From positions 1 through 37,356 of the IMG/VR virus record IMGVR_UViG_3300024265_000136: a stretch of DNA of 37,356 nt; one strand, 5' to 3'. Under the pieces are notes generated by a model that saw only the letters and a program-made list of their open reading frames with translations, did not search any database and was not told where the DNA came from. A program made the position numbers and the translations under genes. Source of the stretch: a virus. How positions within the stretch are numbered: the first letter of the stretch is position 1; every line of letters starts with the position of its first letter. Below are positions 1 to 7,551 of this stretch, piece after piece.

Positions 1-156
1 GGCGATTGATTCATTCTTTTTTGCCATTACCGTTAGATTTTTTAGAACTGCGGCACGCCCGGCGTCTTGCTCGATAGTTTCATTTTCTTTTGCCACTGAC
101 ACGCCGGAGCGAATAAAAGGTACTGATAAATTATCTCTACTTACTTGTACGGCCAT
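1..156 (-). CDS. Probable head decoration protein (partial, N-terminus only)
   Basis: The gene starts at 156 behind a GGGAGGG ribosome site and runs off the window's left edge, so only the first 52 residues are visible (MAVQVSRDNLSVPF...). It begins 4 nt after the protease/scaffold stop, the slot that lambda gpD occupies between C/Nu3 and the capsid gene. The short alanine-rich stretch followed by a TVMAKK segment is compatible with small capsid-stabilising proteins, but I see no diagnostic motif. The call rests mainly on gene order; the major capsid gene is expected next, outside the window. Confidence 0.5.
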   Translation of the reverse strand, partial: MAVQVSRDNLSVPFIRSGVSVAKENETIEQDAGRAAVLKNLTVMAKKNESIA

Positions 157-159
157 AAT

Positions 160-543
160 TTATACCCTCCCTATCTTTTTTTTATCTTCGGCGACCATAC
201 CGGCCACCTCATCGACTGCATCGGCGCCATTCTGTGCGGGAGTATCGGGGAGTTTATCCCCTTCTTTTTTTGCGGCTGCCGAGTTGTCCTGTTCTTTCAG
301 CATATCGTATGCCGTTACAGCACCTTCGAGAGCGGCAATTCCGCTTTCACCGGTTAATACTTTTTTAGCGAGACTTTCAATCCCCTTGTATTTTTCATTA
401 CCGATAAAAGATACAGCCGCTTTTATGCGGGCTTCGATTTCTGCTTTTCCTTCTGCAATCCCGGCCTTTTTTGACTCTTCTAAAAGAGCGGCGATTTCAG
501 CCTTAACAGCGGGATCACTTGCCATGATTTCTTTTAAATTCAC
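160..543 (-). CDS. Internal in-frame start: free scaffold protein (Nu3-like)
   Basis: Inside the protease gene, in the same frame, a GTG at 543-541 is preceded at 7 nt by a full AGGAGGT ribosome site (rc of 551-557). Translation from here gives a 127-residue helical protein beginning VNLKEIMASDPAV, rich in Ala, Glu and Lys and lacking the protease domain. Lambda uses the same arrangement: Nu3 scaffold is translated from within gene C. The strong ribosome site in mid-gene has no other purpose, since no other gene starts here. The function as assembly scaffold is inferred from position and composition. Confidence 0.7.
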   Translation of the reverse strand: MNLKEIMASDPAVKAEIAALLEESKKAGIAEGKAEIEARIKAAVSFIGNEKYKGIESLAKKVLTGESGIAALEGAVTAYDMLKEQDNSAAAKKEGDKLPDTPAQNGADAVDEVAGMVAEDKKKIGRV

Positions 544-1539
544 GGTTTTAACCTCCTGATTGGTATTTTTATTTCCGTCGTCGGTTTCAGCGGCGACATT
601 ATTTCCTATCTCTGCCCCTTGAGATTTTAATTCAAGAGTTGAGATATATTTTTCGTATTCTGTCTTATCTATCTTGTTCGGCTGCGGGTCTAGTTCCGGA
701 TCTGCGGCTACGGCCTGTACTCCGGGAACCGCGGGACTTGTGGATATCTTGTTTATTACCTCGTCGATCATGCCGACCGAGAGGGCGTCTGGATTTGATT
801 TGTCCGGGTCATCGGCTATCATTACGGAGCCACGACCAAAGTTTTTTATAATATGATCTTCAGACACTTTTCGACCTTCGGAGATCCGTTTTATAAATAC
901 CCGTTCAAGGGCATCCGCTCTATCCTGGATCACATCACGACCGGCTTTTTTATTTATATCTGGCGCTTTTTTAGGAGCATTTCGAGATACGATTCTAACA
1001 ATTTTTACTCCCATATCTTTGAGCCATTCTGTATCATCAATCGCCGTTATAATAACCCCGATTGATCCGGTTTCTACCGACGGGCCGATTGCTACGATTT
1101 TAGAGGCGGCTGCGGCAATCCAATATCCACCGGATGCTAAAAGGCCGTGATTCTCTGCGATTACTTTTATTTTTTTATTTGTATCTCTGACAGCAATAAA
1201 AACTCCGTCCACGCCTTTAACATCGCCGCCGGGAGTATTCATTTCTAAAATGATTTTTTCTATATCCGGTCTGTCGGCTACGGCCTGGAGGGATTCGATT
1301 ATTTCAATATATCCGGTTCCGGTAAATCCAAAAAATCGGGCAATAGGGGAGGGGCCTTTACGACTGAGCATTCCCTCGATTTTTATTCGAGCAATTGAGC
1401 CGTCTATAAATAGTATGTCGGGTAATTCTTGACCGCCGAAAAGTTCTTGTGCGCCGGTTATCTCTTCGGCGGTAGCGTTAAGGATTTTCTGTTGATAAAC
1501 GAGAAGGTATTCTTTTTCACATGCAAATATTTTAGGCAT
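160..1539 (-). CDS. S49-family capsid maturation protease fused to scaffold (lambda C/Nu3-like)
   Basis: A 459-residue head protease of the ClpP/SppA (S49) fold, expected to cleave portal and scaffold during prohead maturation. Motifs in order: ILEMNTPGG (97-105), the nucleophile region LLASGGYW with Ser136, TGSIGV (157-162), and a Lys candidate at 190/191 in NAPKKAPD. The length is close to lambda C (439 aa). From about residue 330 the protein becomes a charged alpha-helical scaffold-like region. That part has its own internal start (see 160-543). The start at 1539 (MPKIF) is uncertain: the GGAGG at about 1563 lies 19 nt upstream, and an overlapping leader ORF in another frame uses the better-spaced ATGs. 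It is transcribed from its own promoter at 1651-1679 and precedes the decoration gene. Confidence 0.9.
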   Translation of the reverse strand: MPKIFACEKEYLLVYQQKILNATAEEITGAQELFGGQELPDILFIDGSIARIKIEGMLSRKGPSPIARFFGFTGTGYIEIIESLQAVADRPDIEKIILEMNTPGGDVKGVDGVFIAVRDTNKKIKVIAENHGLLASGGYWIAAAASKIVAIGPSVETGSIGVIITAIDDTEWLKDMGVKIVRIVSRNAPKKAPDINKKAGRDVIQDRADALERVFIKRISEGRKVSEDHIIKNFGRGSVMIADDPDKSNPDALSVGMIDEVINKISTSPAVPGVQAVAADPELDPQPNKIDKTEYEKYISTLELKSQGAEIGNNVAAETDDGNKNTNQEVKTVNLKEIMASDPAVKAEIAALLEESKKAGIAEGKAEIEARIKAAVSFIGNEKYKGIESLAKKVLTGESGIAALEGAVTAYDMLKEQDNSAAAKKEGDKLPDTPAQNGADAVDEVAGMVAEDKKKIGRV

Positions 1540-1650
1540 TTCATATTTACCATAATAACCTCCGTTGTTATTGTTCCGATATCCATTTTAAAAGTAAATG
1601 GCAGGCTGATCGGAATTCAGCTTTTCAGGCGCTAACCCTATCCATTTACC

Positions 1651-1679
1651 AATTTATACTATATTAATCACGCTGTCAA
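1651..1679 (-). promoter_or_regulatory. Sigma70-type promoter for protease/scaffold gene
   Basis: On the minus strand, TTGACA (rc of 1674-1679), 17 nt spacer, TAAATT (rc of 1651-1656). The predicted transcript starts near 1644, leaving about 105 nt of leader. An ATCACG/CGTGAT inverted repeat (1667-1672 and 1696-1701) brackets the -35 box, and AAACTAT sits directly upstream of it, as at the gpW promoter. Confidence 0.65.
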
Positions 1680-1708
1680 TATAGTTTCAAAAAAACGTGA
1701 TTATTTTA

Positions 1709-2050
1709 TTATGTTACATTCACCAGCGGCCTTATTTTAAATTGCAGCTCTTCATTTAGCGGTAATCCTGAGCCTAAAGCTGAGTCGTAATCCGCTTCAA
1801 TTGTAAAAAACCTGTTTAGGTCAGTATCGATAATTGCTAAATCATCATCGGATAAAACTATTGTTACGGTTGCGGCGGGAACTACGATAACAACATCCTC
1901 CCTGGAATTGATTATATCACCGGATGAATCGGATAATGTCCATTTAATGTTATTAGGTATTACGGCATTATCGTCCTCATTGAAAAAATTAGCGGTTATA
2001 ATAAATGTACTTTTTTCAACTGCTTTATCAGACGTTAATATTATACTCAT
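1709..2050 (-). CDS. Small beta-sandwich virion-associated protein (hypothetical)
   Basis: This 113-residue protein starts at ATG 2050 behind GGAGAATAAAAAAT. The sequence alternates hydrophobic and polar residues with repeated short strands (TFIITANFF, IKWTLSD, VVIVVPAAT) and no cysteine or membrane segment. That reads as an Ig-like or similar all-beta fold typical of small capsid or tail accessory proteins. It is the last gene before the gap carrying the protease promoter. I recognise no family. Confidence 0.55.
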   Translation of the reverse strand: MSIILTSDKAVEKSTFIITANFFNEDDNAVIPNNIKWTLSDSSGDIINSREDVVIVVPAATVTIVLSDDDLAIIDTDLNRFFTIEADYDSALGSGLPLNEELQFKIRPLVNVT

Positions 2051-2063
2051 ATTTTTTATTCTC

Positions 2064-2249
2064 CTAACCAGTACCTTCGCCGGTTATGGTAGGACGTTTG
2101 GTGGTAAAAGTCAATTCAGGTTGTTTATACGATGCTGTGATTCCGGGTCGTTTTGTCCTTAGAGATATGAACATTTTGTTGAATTTACCGCCATAACCTT
2201 GCATTATGAGTTTTGAGGATAACAACCCTTTTGTTATTATTTGGCTCAT
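2064..2249 (-). CDS. Small basic hypothetical protein
   Basis: A 61-residue protein whose ATG overlaps the stop of the upstream gene (ATGA at 2249-2246), so translational coupling supports the start. It is rich in Lys, Thr and Gly (MSQIITKGLLSSKL, then TKRPGIT and TKRPTIT, a repeated TKRPxIT element) and has no cysteine. I see no membrane segment and no recognised domain. Its place between two beta-rich virion proteins suggests a structural accessory, which is inference only. Confidence 0.5.
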   Translation of the reverse strand: MSQIITKGLLSSKLIMQGYGGKFNKMFISLRTKRPGITASYKQPELTFTTKRPTITGEGTG

Positions 2250-2755
2250 ATTTTAGTTCTTTTGTCAGGAGAATCAGAATTCGGTACTCCGGCTTTTGTT
2301 AAATTATAAGTTGCAAGGGTTGCGCCCGCTTTTGTTTTGAAAATCATTTTATCATTTGTTATTTCCCAATCGCCTGCTTCGTAATCAAGAATTAATTGAG
2401 CAGTTGCTTCAAGGGCAAAGTTTACCGGTGTGTCATATTTGTTATCCCAAACATTTGCAAGCAAAACACTACACTCAACCCTAACGGCCAAGGCGCCCGC
2501 AACATGAACGAATATAACCATAGGGCCAGGTGTGTCTGAATCGATAGCATCCAAAACAGCATAATATATGCTGTTGCTCATATGAGTAGCATCTCCAGAG
2601 TTTTTATTGACTAAAGTAGTAGCTCCATTTTTCCATATTTTTATATCTGTATTTGCTATAGTAAGTCCTGTCTCTTCATCGTCGCCGGTTATGGAGTCGA
2701 GGAAATGTCCTAACGGTATTTCCTGGCCTGCTGTTGCTTCTCTTAATTCAATCAT
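2246..2755 (-). CDS. Phage structural accessory protein with fiber-type beta domain
   Basis: The protein is 169 residues and starts at 2755 after AGGAGTGAAAT. The core pattern is: a polar segment with DIKIWKNGA, then YYAVLDAIDSDTPGP, then MVIFVHVAGALAVRVECSVLLANVWDNKYD. It matches a domain that recurs in many phage structural genes (YY.xLdatDTdTxG followed by hydrophobic strands and xVxANVYD), where it is thought to be a beta-sandwich of head or tail appendages. The C-terminal third may be a second small domain. I know the pattern from phage proteins; the exact role here is not established. Confidence 0.6.
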   Translation of the reverse strand: MIELREATAGQEIPLGHFLDSITGDDEETGLTIANTDIKIWKNGATTLVNKNSGDATHMSNSIYYAVLDAIDSDTPGPMVIFVHVAGALAVRVECSVLLANVWDNKYDTPVNFALEATAQLILDYEAGDWEITNDKMIFKTKAGATLATYNLTKAGVPNSDSPDKRTKI

Positions 2756-2764
2756 ATTTCACTC

Positions 2765-3484
2765 CTATGCTATTTTCTGCTGTCTCAGATGATGTATTCT
2801 CGTTGGTATTGCTATTCCGCTGGGATAATCATGTAAAAAATCTATTTTCTCTTGCGTAGGCACACCTGTATATATGCGCATTTCGTCAAGACCGCCTTCG
2901 TAAGCCAGAACGCCCGTTTGATATGCTCCCCATGTCAGAACCCCTGTATTGCTACTATCTACCGGACTAGAACTAATATCTGTTTCTATAGAATCTTTTA
3001 TCGTATTCATGTATAAAAGAGCTTTGTCGGTTGTTCTATTAAATACTAAAACAATATGATTCCAAATAGCATCAAAGGGGTCTGTGTCTGTACTAAATGG
3101 CGCATTATTAATGCCCACACCACCTTTAAAAAGAGAACAGGTTAAGCGATTGCTTGTGCCAGTTTGCAACCTGATATAATTACTGGCATCTTGCTGTTTT
3201 ATGAATAGCATTCCATTAGCCAGCGGTACCGTATCTTTACTCTTCATCCAAAATGGAATCCAAAAAGAACCGTTGCCGATTTGATTTAATGGTGCACCGT
3301 TCCCGCAGTCTATCCGTTCATTTGCTCCGGGCAGATTAATTGCTTTACCAGACTTACCAGGAACCCAGGTAGGATTGTCGCCTTCTAGGGCTCCGTCATT
3401 TCCGTTGCCGCTGGTATCATATGCTACAAGGCCAGAGCCTTTATTGAGTCGCCAAAGTCCTATTAGGTTTTCATTTATGTCCAA
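2765..3484 (-). CDS. LamG/concanavalin-A-like lectin-fold protein
   Basis: The 239 residues form one LamG-type jelly-roll. The N-terminus has the signature GLWRLNKGSG..YDTSGNGNDG (8-32), then WVPGKSGKAINL and RIDCG. The middle has WNHIVLVFNRTTDKALLYMN (about 141-160), and the C-terminal strand has GGLDEMRIYTGVP. These domains bind carbohydrate or line viral capsid surfaces. Placed between portal and protease genes, it is likely a capsid- or tail-surface protein that sticks to glycans. The start is a TTG at 3484 with a weak AAAGG upstream; no ATG lies in frame near it, so the start is uncertain. Confidence 0.8.
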   Translation of the reverse strand: MDINENLIGLWRLNKGSGLVAYDTSGNGNDGALEGDNPTWVPGKSGKAINLPGANERIDCGNGAPLNQIGNGSFWIPFWMKSKDTVPLANGMLFIKQQDASNYIRLQTGTSNRLTCSLFKGGVGINNAPFSTDTDPFDAIWNHIVLVFNRTTDKALLYMNTIKDSIETDISSSPVDSSNTGVLTWGAYQTGVLAYEGGLDEMRIYTGVPTQEKIDFLHDYPSGIAIPTRIHHLRQQKIA

Positions 3485-3504
3485 AATTAATATTTGCCTT
3501 TTAT

Positions 3505-3888
3505 TTAATCAATAATTATCCGTATCGTATAACCGGCCGCTACTCCACCCACTATAAACAATACGGTTTTCAAAATACCGCTCTTGAACTTATCCTCTGC
3601 ACCTTTCTTCCATGCCCTTAAGCCAATAATTTCAATCAACAAGGGTACTGCCGCTTGAGCCGCTCCGTCAATTTTTCCCTGTTGATATGCCGCTATCGCC
3701 GCTCTGTCTACTTCTTGGAATATCTTCTCTGCGAATTCCTTTACTGCCGAGCCGGGATAGTAAAGTTTTGGATCTATCGCGGAATAGAGATCTTGCGCGG
3801 ATGGTTCCGTCGGGGATTCCGTCGGTGTTGCGTATATCATTGGCATTAACAAGCTCATCAACAATATCATCATTAGACATTTCTTCAT
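3505..3888 (-). CDS. Exported/membrane protein, candidate spanin partner
   Basis: The gene begins at 3888 (MKKCLMMILLMSLLMPM), 11-12 nt after AGGAGG, inside the preceding gene and in another reading frame; the overlap is about 220 nt. The 127 residues comprise an N-terminal signal peptide ending near YATP, a polar helical middle, and a C-terminal transmembrane segment (GILKTVLFIVGGVAAGY). A secreted gene nested in a membrane-anchored one recalls Rz/Rz1 spanins. However, there is no lipobox cysteine at the cleavage site, and a C-terminal anchor is more like a unimolecular spanin, so the role is tentative. An upstream in-frame extension to 3933 is possible but lacks a ribosome site. Confidence 0.5.
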   Translation of the reverse strand: MKKCLMMILLMSLLMPMIYATPTESPTEPSAQDLYSAIDPKLYYPGSAVKEFAEKIFQEVDRAAIAAYQQGKIDGAAQAAVPLLIEIIGLRAWKKGAEDKFKSGILKTVLFIVGGVAAGYTIRIIID

Positions 3889-4033
3889 ATTTTTCTTTCG
3901 CCTCCTGCTCTGCGTCTTTTTGTATTTTGTCAAGGCTTATCCTTGTCACTTTCCGTTTTGTGAATAGGAATAATACGGCTACAAATAGGGCTCCGATAAT
4001 TAATTGAAGCACTGCCATTATTTTCTTAAACAT
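3668..4033 (-). CDS. Membrane-anchored coiled-coil protein, candidate inner-membrane spanin
   Basis: The 121 residues have a single N-terminal membrane helix (about 5-25: IMAVLQLIIGALFVAVLFLF) followed by a charged helix (SLDKIQKDAEQEAKEKYEEMSNDDIVDEL). That is the topology of an Rz-type i-spanin. A second secreted ORF overlaps its 3' half in another frame. The gene starts 3 nt after the holin-like gene and has a GGGAAATAAAG ribosome site. The last 50 residues are low in hydrophobicity and may be constrained by the overlapping gene. The call rests on topology and position, not on sequence similarity. Confidence 0.5.
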   Translation of the reverse strand: MFKKIMAVLQLIIGALFVAVLFLFTKRKVTRISLDKIQKDAEQEAKEKYEEMSNDDIVDELVNANDIRNTDGIPDGTIRARSLFRDRSKTLLSRLGSKGIRREDIPRSRQSGDSGISTGKN

Positions 4034-4035
4034 CT

Positions 4036-4230
4036 TTATTTCCCTATCCCTATTCTACCGGCCATTATCTTAGCTACCTCACGACCGCCTATCAGCAACA
4101 GTGCACAGCCAAACCAAACCCATTCGCTAATCAAAGCATGACATAAAGCCCATGTTGCCAACACTATTAAAGCAACCTTAATTGACCATAACTTCAATAA
4201 AAATCCATACATTCTTTTTAATAACTGCAT
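4036..4230 (-). CDS. Small holin-like membrane protein
   Basis: A 64-residue protein with a strong AGGAGGGTAGA ribosome site. It has two predicted membrane helices (about 18-34, VALIVLATWALCHALI, and 37-49, VWFGCALLLIGG) between basic ends, a class II holin-like layout. It lies between a papain-like peptidase candidate and the overlapping spanin-like pair, an order expected of a lysis cassette. Small phage membrane proteins are diverse, so holin is a functional guess from size, topology and neighbours. Confidence 0.5.
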   Translation of the reverse strand: MQLLKRMYGFLLKLWSIKVALIVLATWALCHALISEWVWFGCALLLIGGREVAKIMAGRIGIGK

Positions 4231-4239
4231 TCTACCCTC

Positions 4240-4731
4240 CTATGTTTTAATCCACCTGTAATATCGTAAAGATTTTAGATCGATCATTTGAGTTCCGGGC
4301 TTCCAACTATCATAATTAGGCCGCCGAAAATGACCGCCGTTAATTGTCCTGGTCTGCATTATTAATTCATCTGCATTTGAGCGGGTGCCGAAACTGACTT
4401 TACTTCGTGCTTCTTCCCAGGGCATGTATATCCTGCCGATATATTTAATTTTCAAATTTGTTATATTTAAAAATAATAGTGCTTGATGAACGACTGTCTC
4501 ATGATCCCATACAAATATTCCAGGTTTTGTTATATCGTCCTCATCGGATAATACCGGCCTGTTTTTGTTGTATGAACATGGCACTTTCCAATGGAGAACA
4601 TAGATCAAATCGGCAAGTTTTACCTGGGTTAATTCCTGGCCGACTTTTTCTTGTGCTATATCTACCAGGTCAAAACAGAGACAGCCGTCATCTCTGATAA
4701 AACCGGTAAAATCTGTTTGGTAGGCTGGCAT
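4240..4731 (-). CDS. Putative papain-like (C39-type) peptidase, candidate endolysin
   Basis: The 163 residues start at 4731 (MPAYQTDF) with AAAGGATAATT just upstream, 2 nt after the previous stop. The N-terminus carries DDGCLCFDLVDIAQEKVG (Cys17 and Cys19); the C-terminus carries NGGHF (His134) and YDSW (140-143). A Cys in a GC turn, a late GHF histidine and a following YD.W is the order of catalytic elements in papain-fold C39-like proteins. I cannot place it in a named family with certainty; it vaguely resembles the DUF261 pattern from spirochaetes. With a holin-like and spanin-like genes following, cell-wall lysis is a reasonable hypothesis. Confidence 0.45.
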   Translation of the reverse strand: MPAYQTDFTGFIRDDGCLCFDLVDIAQEKVGQELTQVKLADLIYVLHWKVPCSYNKNRPVLSDEDDITKPGIFVWDHETVVHQALLFLNITNLKIKYIGRIYMPWEEARSKVSFGTRSNADELIMQTRTINGGHFRRPNYDSWKPGTQMIDLKSLRYYRWIKT

Positions 4732-4733
4732 AA

Positions 4734-4946
4734 TTATCCTTTTAACCACCAACTAATCAGTACGGCGATTATACCGCCTGAGATTAAAACGTCTTTTACA
4801 AACATTATTACTGAGTTTTTGCCTCTGGAAGTGAGAAACCATTCGTATAAAACCTCGACTTTTTTAACAACTCCTTTTTGTCCGTTGGTATCATATAGGA
4901 TATGTTCATGTTTTAATGTCATATCTTCATGTGCATCTTTTGTCAT
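4734..4946 (-). CDS. Small tail-anchored membrane protein
   Basis: A 70-residue protein starting at 4946 with GGAG 8 nt upstream. It is soluble and charged for about 45 residues (MTKDAHEDMTLKHEHIL...), then has one C-terminal membrane helix (VKDVLISGGIIAVLISWWLKG, about 50-70). It precedes the peptidase and holin-like genes, so it may be an antiholin or lysis regulator. That is inference from context; no family is recognised. Confidence 0.5.
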   Translation of the reverse strand: MTKDAHEDMTLKHEHILYDTNGQKGVVKKVEVLYEWFLTSRGKNSVIMFVKDVLISGGIIAVLISWWLKG

Positions 4947-4957
4947 ATTTTACTCCA

Positions 4958-5506
4958 TCAATCGATATGATATCTGAGTCCTGCTGTGATATTCGCTCCG
5001 CCGGTTTCGCATTTGATCCGATAGTAAATAGTTTCACCCGCCGGGATAAATTTAGAGCTCATACGCATTTGCTGTATGGCATTTATTTTATTTGTTGCGG
5101 ATTGCAAACGACCTGTTGCAACAATAATATTCGATGCTCCATATGATATTTCAAATATATACATTTTATCGTCTACGCTGGCCGATTCTGCCTGTATACC
5201 GGTAATATGTCCGCCGGCTGCTGCAAATTTACTGGATAAAGTTACGGCATTATTATCAACAATTTCCGCCCAGGCGCCAAAAGTGTCAGCACTGGCATGA
5301 GCCGTAAAAGTTACAGTTTCATCTGAATCTTCTGGAAAAATATTTGTTACATGGCTGTGTTCAATTTGCATTTCTCCAAGTCTGTCTGCTAATGAGTCGG
5401 CTACCCCTCCCACACCGTCGGCGGCTGCGGCGTCTATTTTATCGGTTTCAGCCTGTACTAAATCGAGTACGGTTATTTCTGCTCCTATATTTCCTGCTCT
5501 ACTCAT
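4958..5506 (-). CDS. Hypothetical virion protein with C-terminal beta domain
   Basis: The start is taken at 5506 (MSRAGNIGAEI), where ATGA overlaps the stop of the upstream gene. An upstream in-frame extension (MPRRRR...) is an artefact of reading through the neighbouring gene. In the 182 residues, the first 55 are helical with an Ala/Asp-rich stretch (DKIDAAAADGVGGVADSLADRL). The remainder is strand-rich (TVTFTAHASADTFGAWAEIVD, MYIFEISYG, IYYRIKCETGG). It resembles a trimeric attachment helix followed by a small jelly-roll, as in capsid or tail appendages. Family not recognised. Confidence 0.55.
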   Translation of the reverse strand: MSRAGNIGAEITVLDLVQAETDKIDAAAADGVGGVADSLADRLGEMQIEHSHVTNIFPEDSDETVTFTAHASADTFGAWAEIVDNNAVTLSSKFAAAGGHITGIQAESASVDDKMYIFEISYGASNIIVATGRLQSATNKINAIQQMRMSSKFIPAGETIYYRIKCETGGANITAGLRYHID

Positions 5507-5760
5507 GCGTCTACCCTCACTGATCCGGCGGCGCCTTGGCAATAGATGTATATGTCAATTTCAGCACTGTGGTTATATTCGACTGACTGATCATACATTT
5601 GTATTGCATCCGTAAGATCGGTAGGAGCCGCCCCGCCGGTGAGCCGGTAGGTGTGCATGTAGCTCCCGGTTATTTTTTTGTGTATGGTTGCGGTCTTTAC
5701 ATTAGTTGCCACTTTGACCCATGTGTCCGCTGTGCAAACTGATATTGCTGGATTTGCCAT
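5503..5760 (-). CDS. Small beta-rich hypothetical protein
   Basis: An 85-residue protein. The ATG at 5760 (MANPAISV) is preferred because GGAGG lies 9 nt upstream; the ATG three codons earlier is too close to that site. It is strand-rich (TWVKVATNVKTATIHKK, SAEIDIYIYCQ) and without membrane segments. It follows the portal stop immediately, and its own stop overlaps the next ATG. It is probably a head or neck accessory protein; I recognise no family. Confidence 0.55.
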   Translation of the reverse strand: MANPAISVCTADTWVKVATNVKTATIHKKITGSYMHTYRLTGGAAPTDLTDAIQMYDQSVEYNHSAEIDIYIYCQGAAGSVRVDA

Positions 5761-5761
5761 T

Positions 5762-7546
5762 TTACTCATCCTCCATTAATATTTTATCAGATATTTCTTC
5801 CAATACTTCCATTATCTCATCGTTCGTTACCGTCGGGGTAACTGTCGGGGTAACCGCCTCGTTTTTATCGTCATCTTTATGCGGTTTCGGATTGCTCTCT
5901 TCTGTCGTTGCTGTGCTGCCCGCCGCCGGTGCGGATTTTTTAAAAGGGCTGGCAGGGAGCTCTTCGTATTCCCTCTTTAATTTTAGCCGATTTGCCTTAC
6001 CCGATGATCCGTTCAATTCCCTCGCTACACGATCTAACGTCGTTGCTCCCATGCCGATATAAGTCTCATCCGCTTTGGCTGTTTTCATCGGATCGATATT
6101 TGGCATAGGAGCGGTTATCAGGCTGTGCATTAGCCATGCGTCCCTGTATAGTGGATCTGACCATCCGGGGGCCTGGATGTTACCGGCGGCGATTTCTTCG
6201 GCAATAAACATTTCATAAATTGGAGATATTAAATCAGCGTCCATTTCCTGTTGCCATATATTTGCTACACGCCAAAAGAGTATAAGCGCCGCACGGCTGG
6301 CAGAGTAGTTCTGGTTGAATTTCATCAGCACGACTTCAAGGGGGATGCCGAGCGAGCTTGATAGATAGGACATTACAGCATCAACAAAAGTTTCAAAAGT
6401 TTCTGAGGGAGCGGTTCCCTCAAGAAATTTTATTTTCTCGCCTTCTTTTAGATTAGCGATCATGGCCGAGCCGGGAATCCGGGTTGCGGCTTCGGGTATA
6501 TCGCAAAAGTCTAATGCTTCGGATTCTTTTACTGTGTATTCTGTTTCGCCAACAACTACGGTCTGCGGGCCTGCGGGCATGTCGGCAAAAGGATTGCTGG
6601 AAGGATTATTTTCTGATGGTTCGATAAATCCTACCATGCTGGATTGATTGATTGCTTTTTTGAGTTGTGCGCTGGTAAAATCGGTTATGTTTTCAAGGTC
6701 CTGCAGAGCGTGTGCGAGTCTGGAGTAACCTCTTCCCTGGCCTGCGTATTCTGCGCTATATCCATGCAGCATGAATATTCGACCTGATTTCGAGCCACGG
6801 GCGGGAATTGTTATATCTTTGAATTTGCCTTTATTGGTTCCCTCTGCCTGGCTTTGTATCCAAACTTTATAACTTGTTTCTCTACCACGGTCGTCACGGG
6901 TAATGCCATCGCTCTGAACATAACTCATATAATTGTTTGTATAAGCAAAGCCACGTATCTGATTCGGGTCGATAAATTGAAATTGCAAGGGATTGGAAAC
7001 ATCACGCTCCAGGGAGTAATGCAAACGGGTGAACATATCGCTATCCCGCTGCTGCCATAGTGCGTATAATCGTTGTGCTTGGTAAAATGTCATTATTCTG
7101 GAACGATGGGATTTTTTACTCCGTGCCCACAAATCAAAACGTTTACCGCTATCCTCTCCCCATGCTTCTGCATGTTCCGGGGTGATTCCTAAAATATCAG
7201 GATCTGGGGTCGGTTCCACTTTTATACCGATGTCTACCTCGGAATCGGCAAAACGCTCTACCATTGAGCGGGCCTGTGGTACATCGTGCATTATTTCACG
7301 TGCGTTCATTCTGCTGGTAAAATGGTTGATGTGCAGAGAGTTAATATGAGAGCTCATGCCGTTCGGCCATTTTGCGCCTGAAGAACGAGATGAGCCGAAC
7401 AGAGTCGATGTGCCGGTATATGCAGAGATATTATATTTTTCTTTATATGCGGCTACTGCTGCGCCGGATATTGCCGGGGTTATTTTAGCGACTGCCTGTT
7501 GGATTTTACGGTCTAATCTGCTGGTTCTTTTTTTAAATAATGCCAT
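5762..7546 (-). CDS. Portal protein, lambda gpB family
   Basis: This 594-residue protein forms the dodecameric ring at the capsid vertex for DNA entry and tail attachment. Lambda-family features include an N-terminal segment ending in INHFTSRMNAREIMHD, the QARSMVERFADSEVDIGIKVEP region, QFQFIDPNQIRGF (about 196-208), HGYSAEYAGQGRGYSRLAHAL, and late FNQNYSASRAALILFWR. The length is slightly above lambda gpB (533 aa). The extra length lies in a low-complexity C-terminus with a 12-nt tandem repeat giving PTVTPTVT. It starts 5 nt after the gpW-like gene. Cleavage of the N-terminus by the downstream protease would follow the lambda model. Confidence 0.95.
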   Translation of the reverse strand: MALFKKRTSRLDRKIQQAVAKITPAISGAAVAAYKEKYNISAYTGTSTLFGSSRSSGAKWPNGMSSHINSLHINHFTSRMNAREIMHDVPQARSMVERFADSEVDIGIKVEPTPDPDILGITPEHAEAWGEDSGKRFDLWARSKKSHRSRIMTFYQAQRLYALWQQRDSDMFTRLHYSLERDVSNPLQFQFIDPNQIRGFAYTNNYMSYVQSDGITRDDRGRETSYKVWIQSQAEGTNKGKFKDITIPARGSKSGRIFMLHGYSAEYAGQGRGYSRLAHALQDLENITDFTSAQLKKAINQSSMVGFIEPSENNPSSNPFADMPAGPQTVVVGETEYTVKESEALDFCDIPEAATRIPGSAMIANLKEGEKIKFLEGTAPSETFETFVDAVMSYLSSSLGIPLEVVLMKFNQNYSASRAALILFWRVANIWQQEMDADLISPIYEMFIAEEIAAGNIQAPGWSDPLYRDAWLMHSLITAPMPNIDPMKTAKADETYIGMGATTLDRVARELNGSSGKANRLKLKREYEELPASPFKKSAPAAGSTATTEESNPKPHKDDDKNEAVTPTVTPTVTNDEIMEVLEEISDKILMEDE

Positions 7547-7551
7547 GCTGG

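Noticed and set aside
1541-1575. Leader ORF (MDIGTITTEVIMVNMK...) upstream of and overlapping the protease
   Set aside because: It runs into the protease in another frame and ends after about 40 codons; it may affect the protease start but there is no evidence it encodes a product.
5721-6062. 113-codon plus-strand ORF antisense to the portal C-terminus
   Set aside because: It arises from the low-complexity Thr/Val/Ser repeat of the portal gene.
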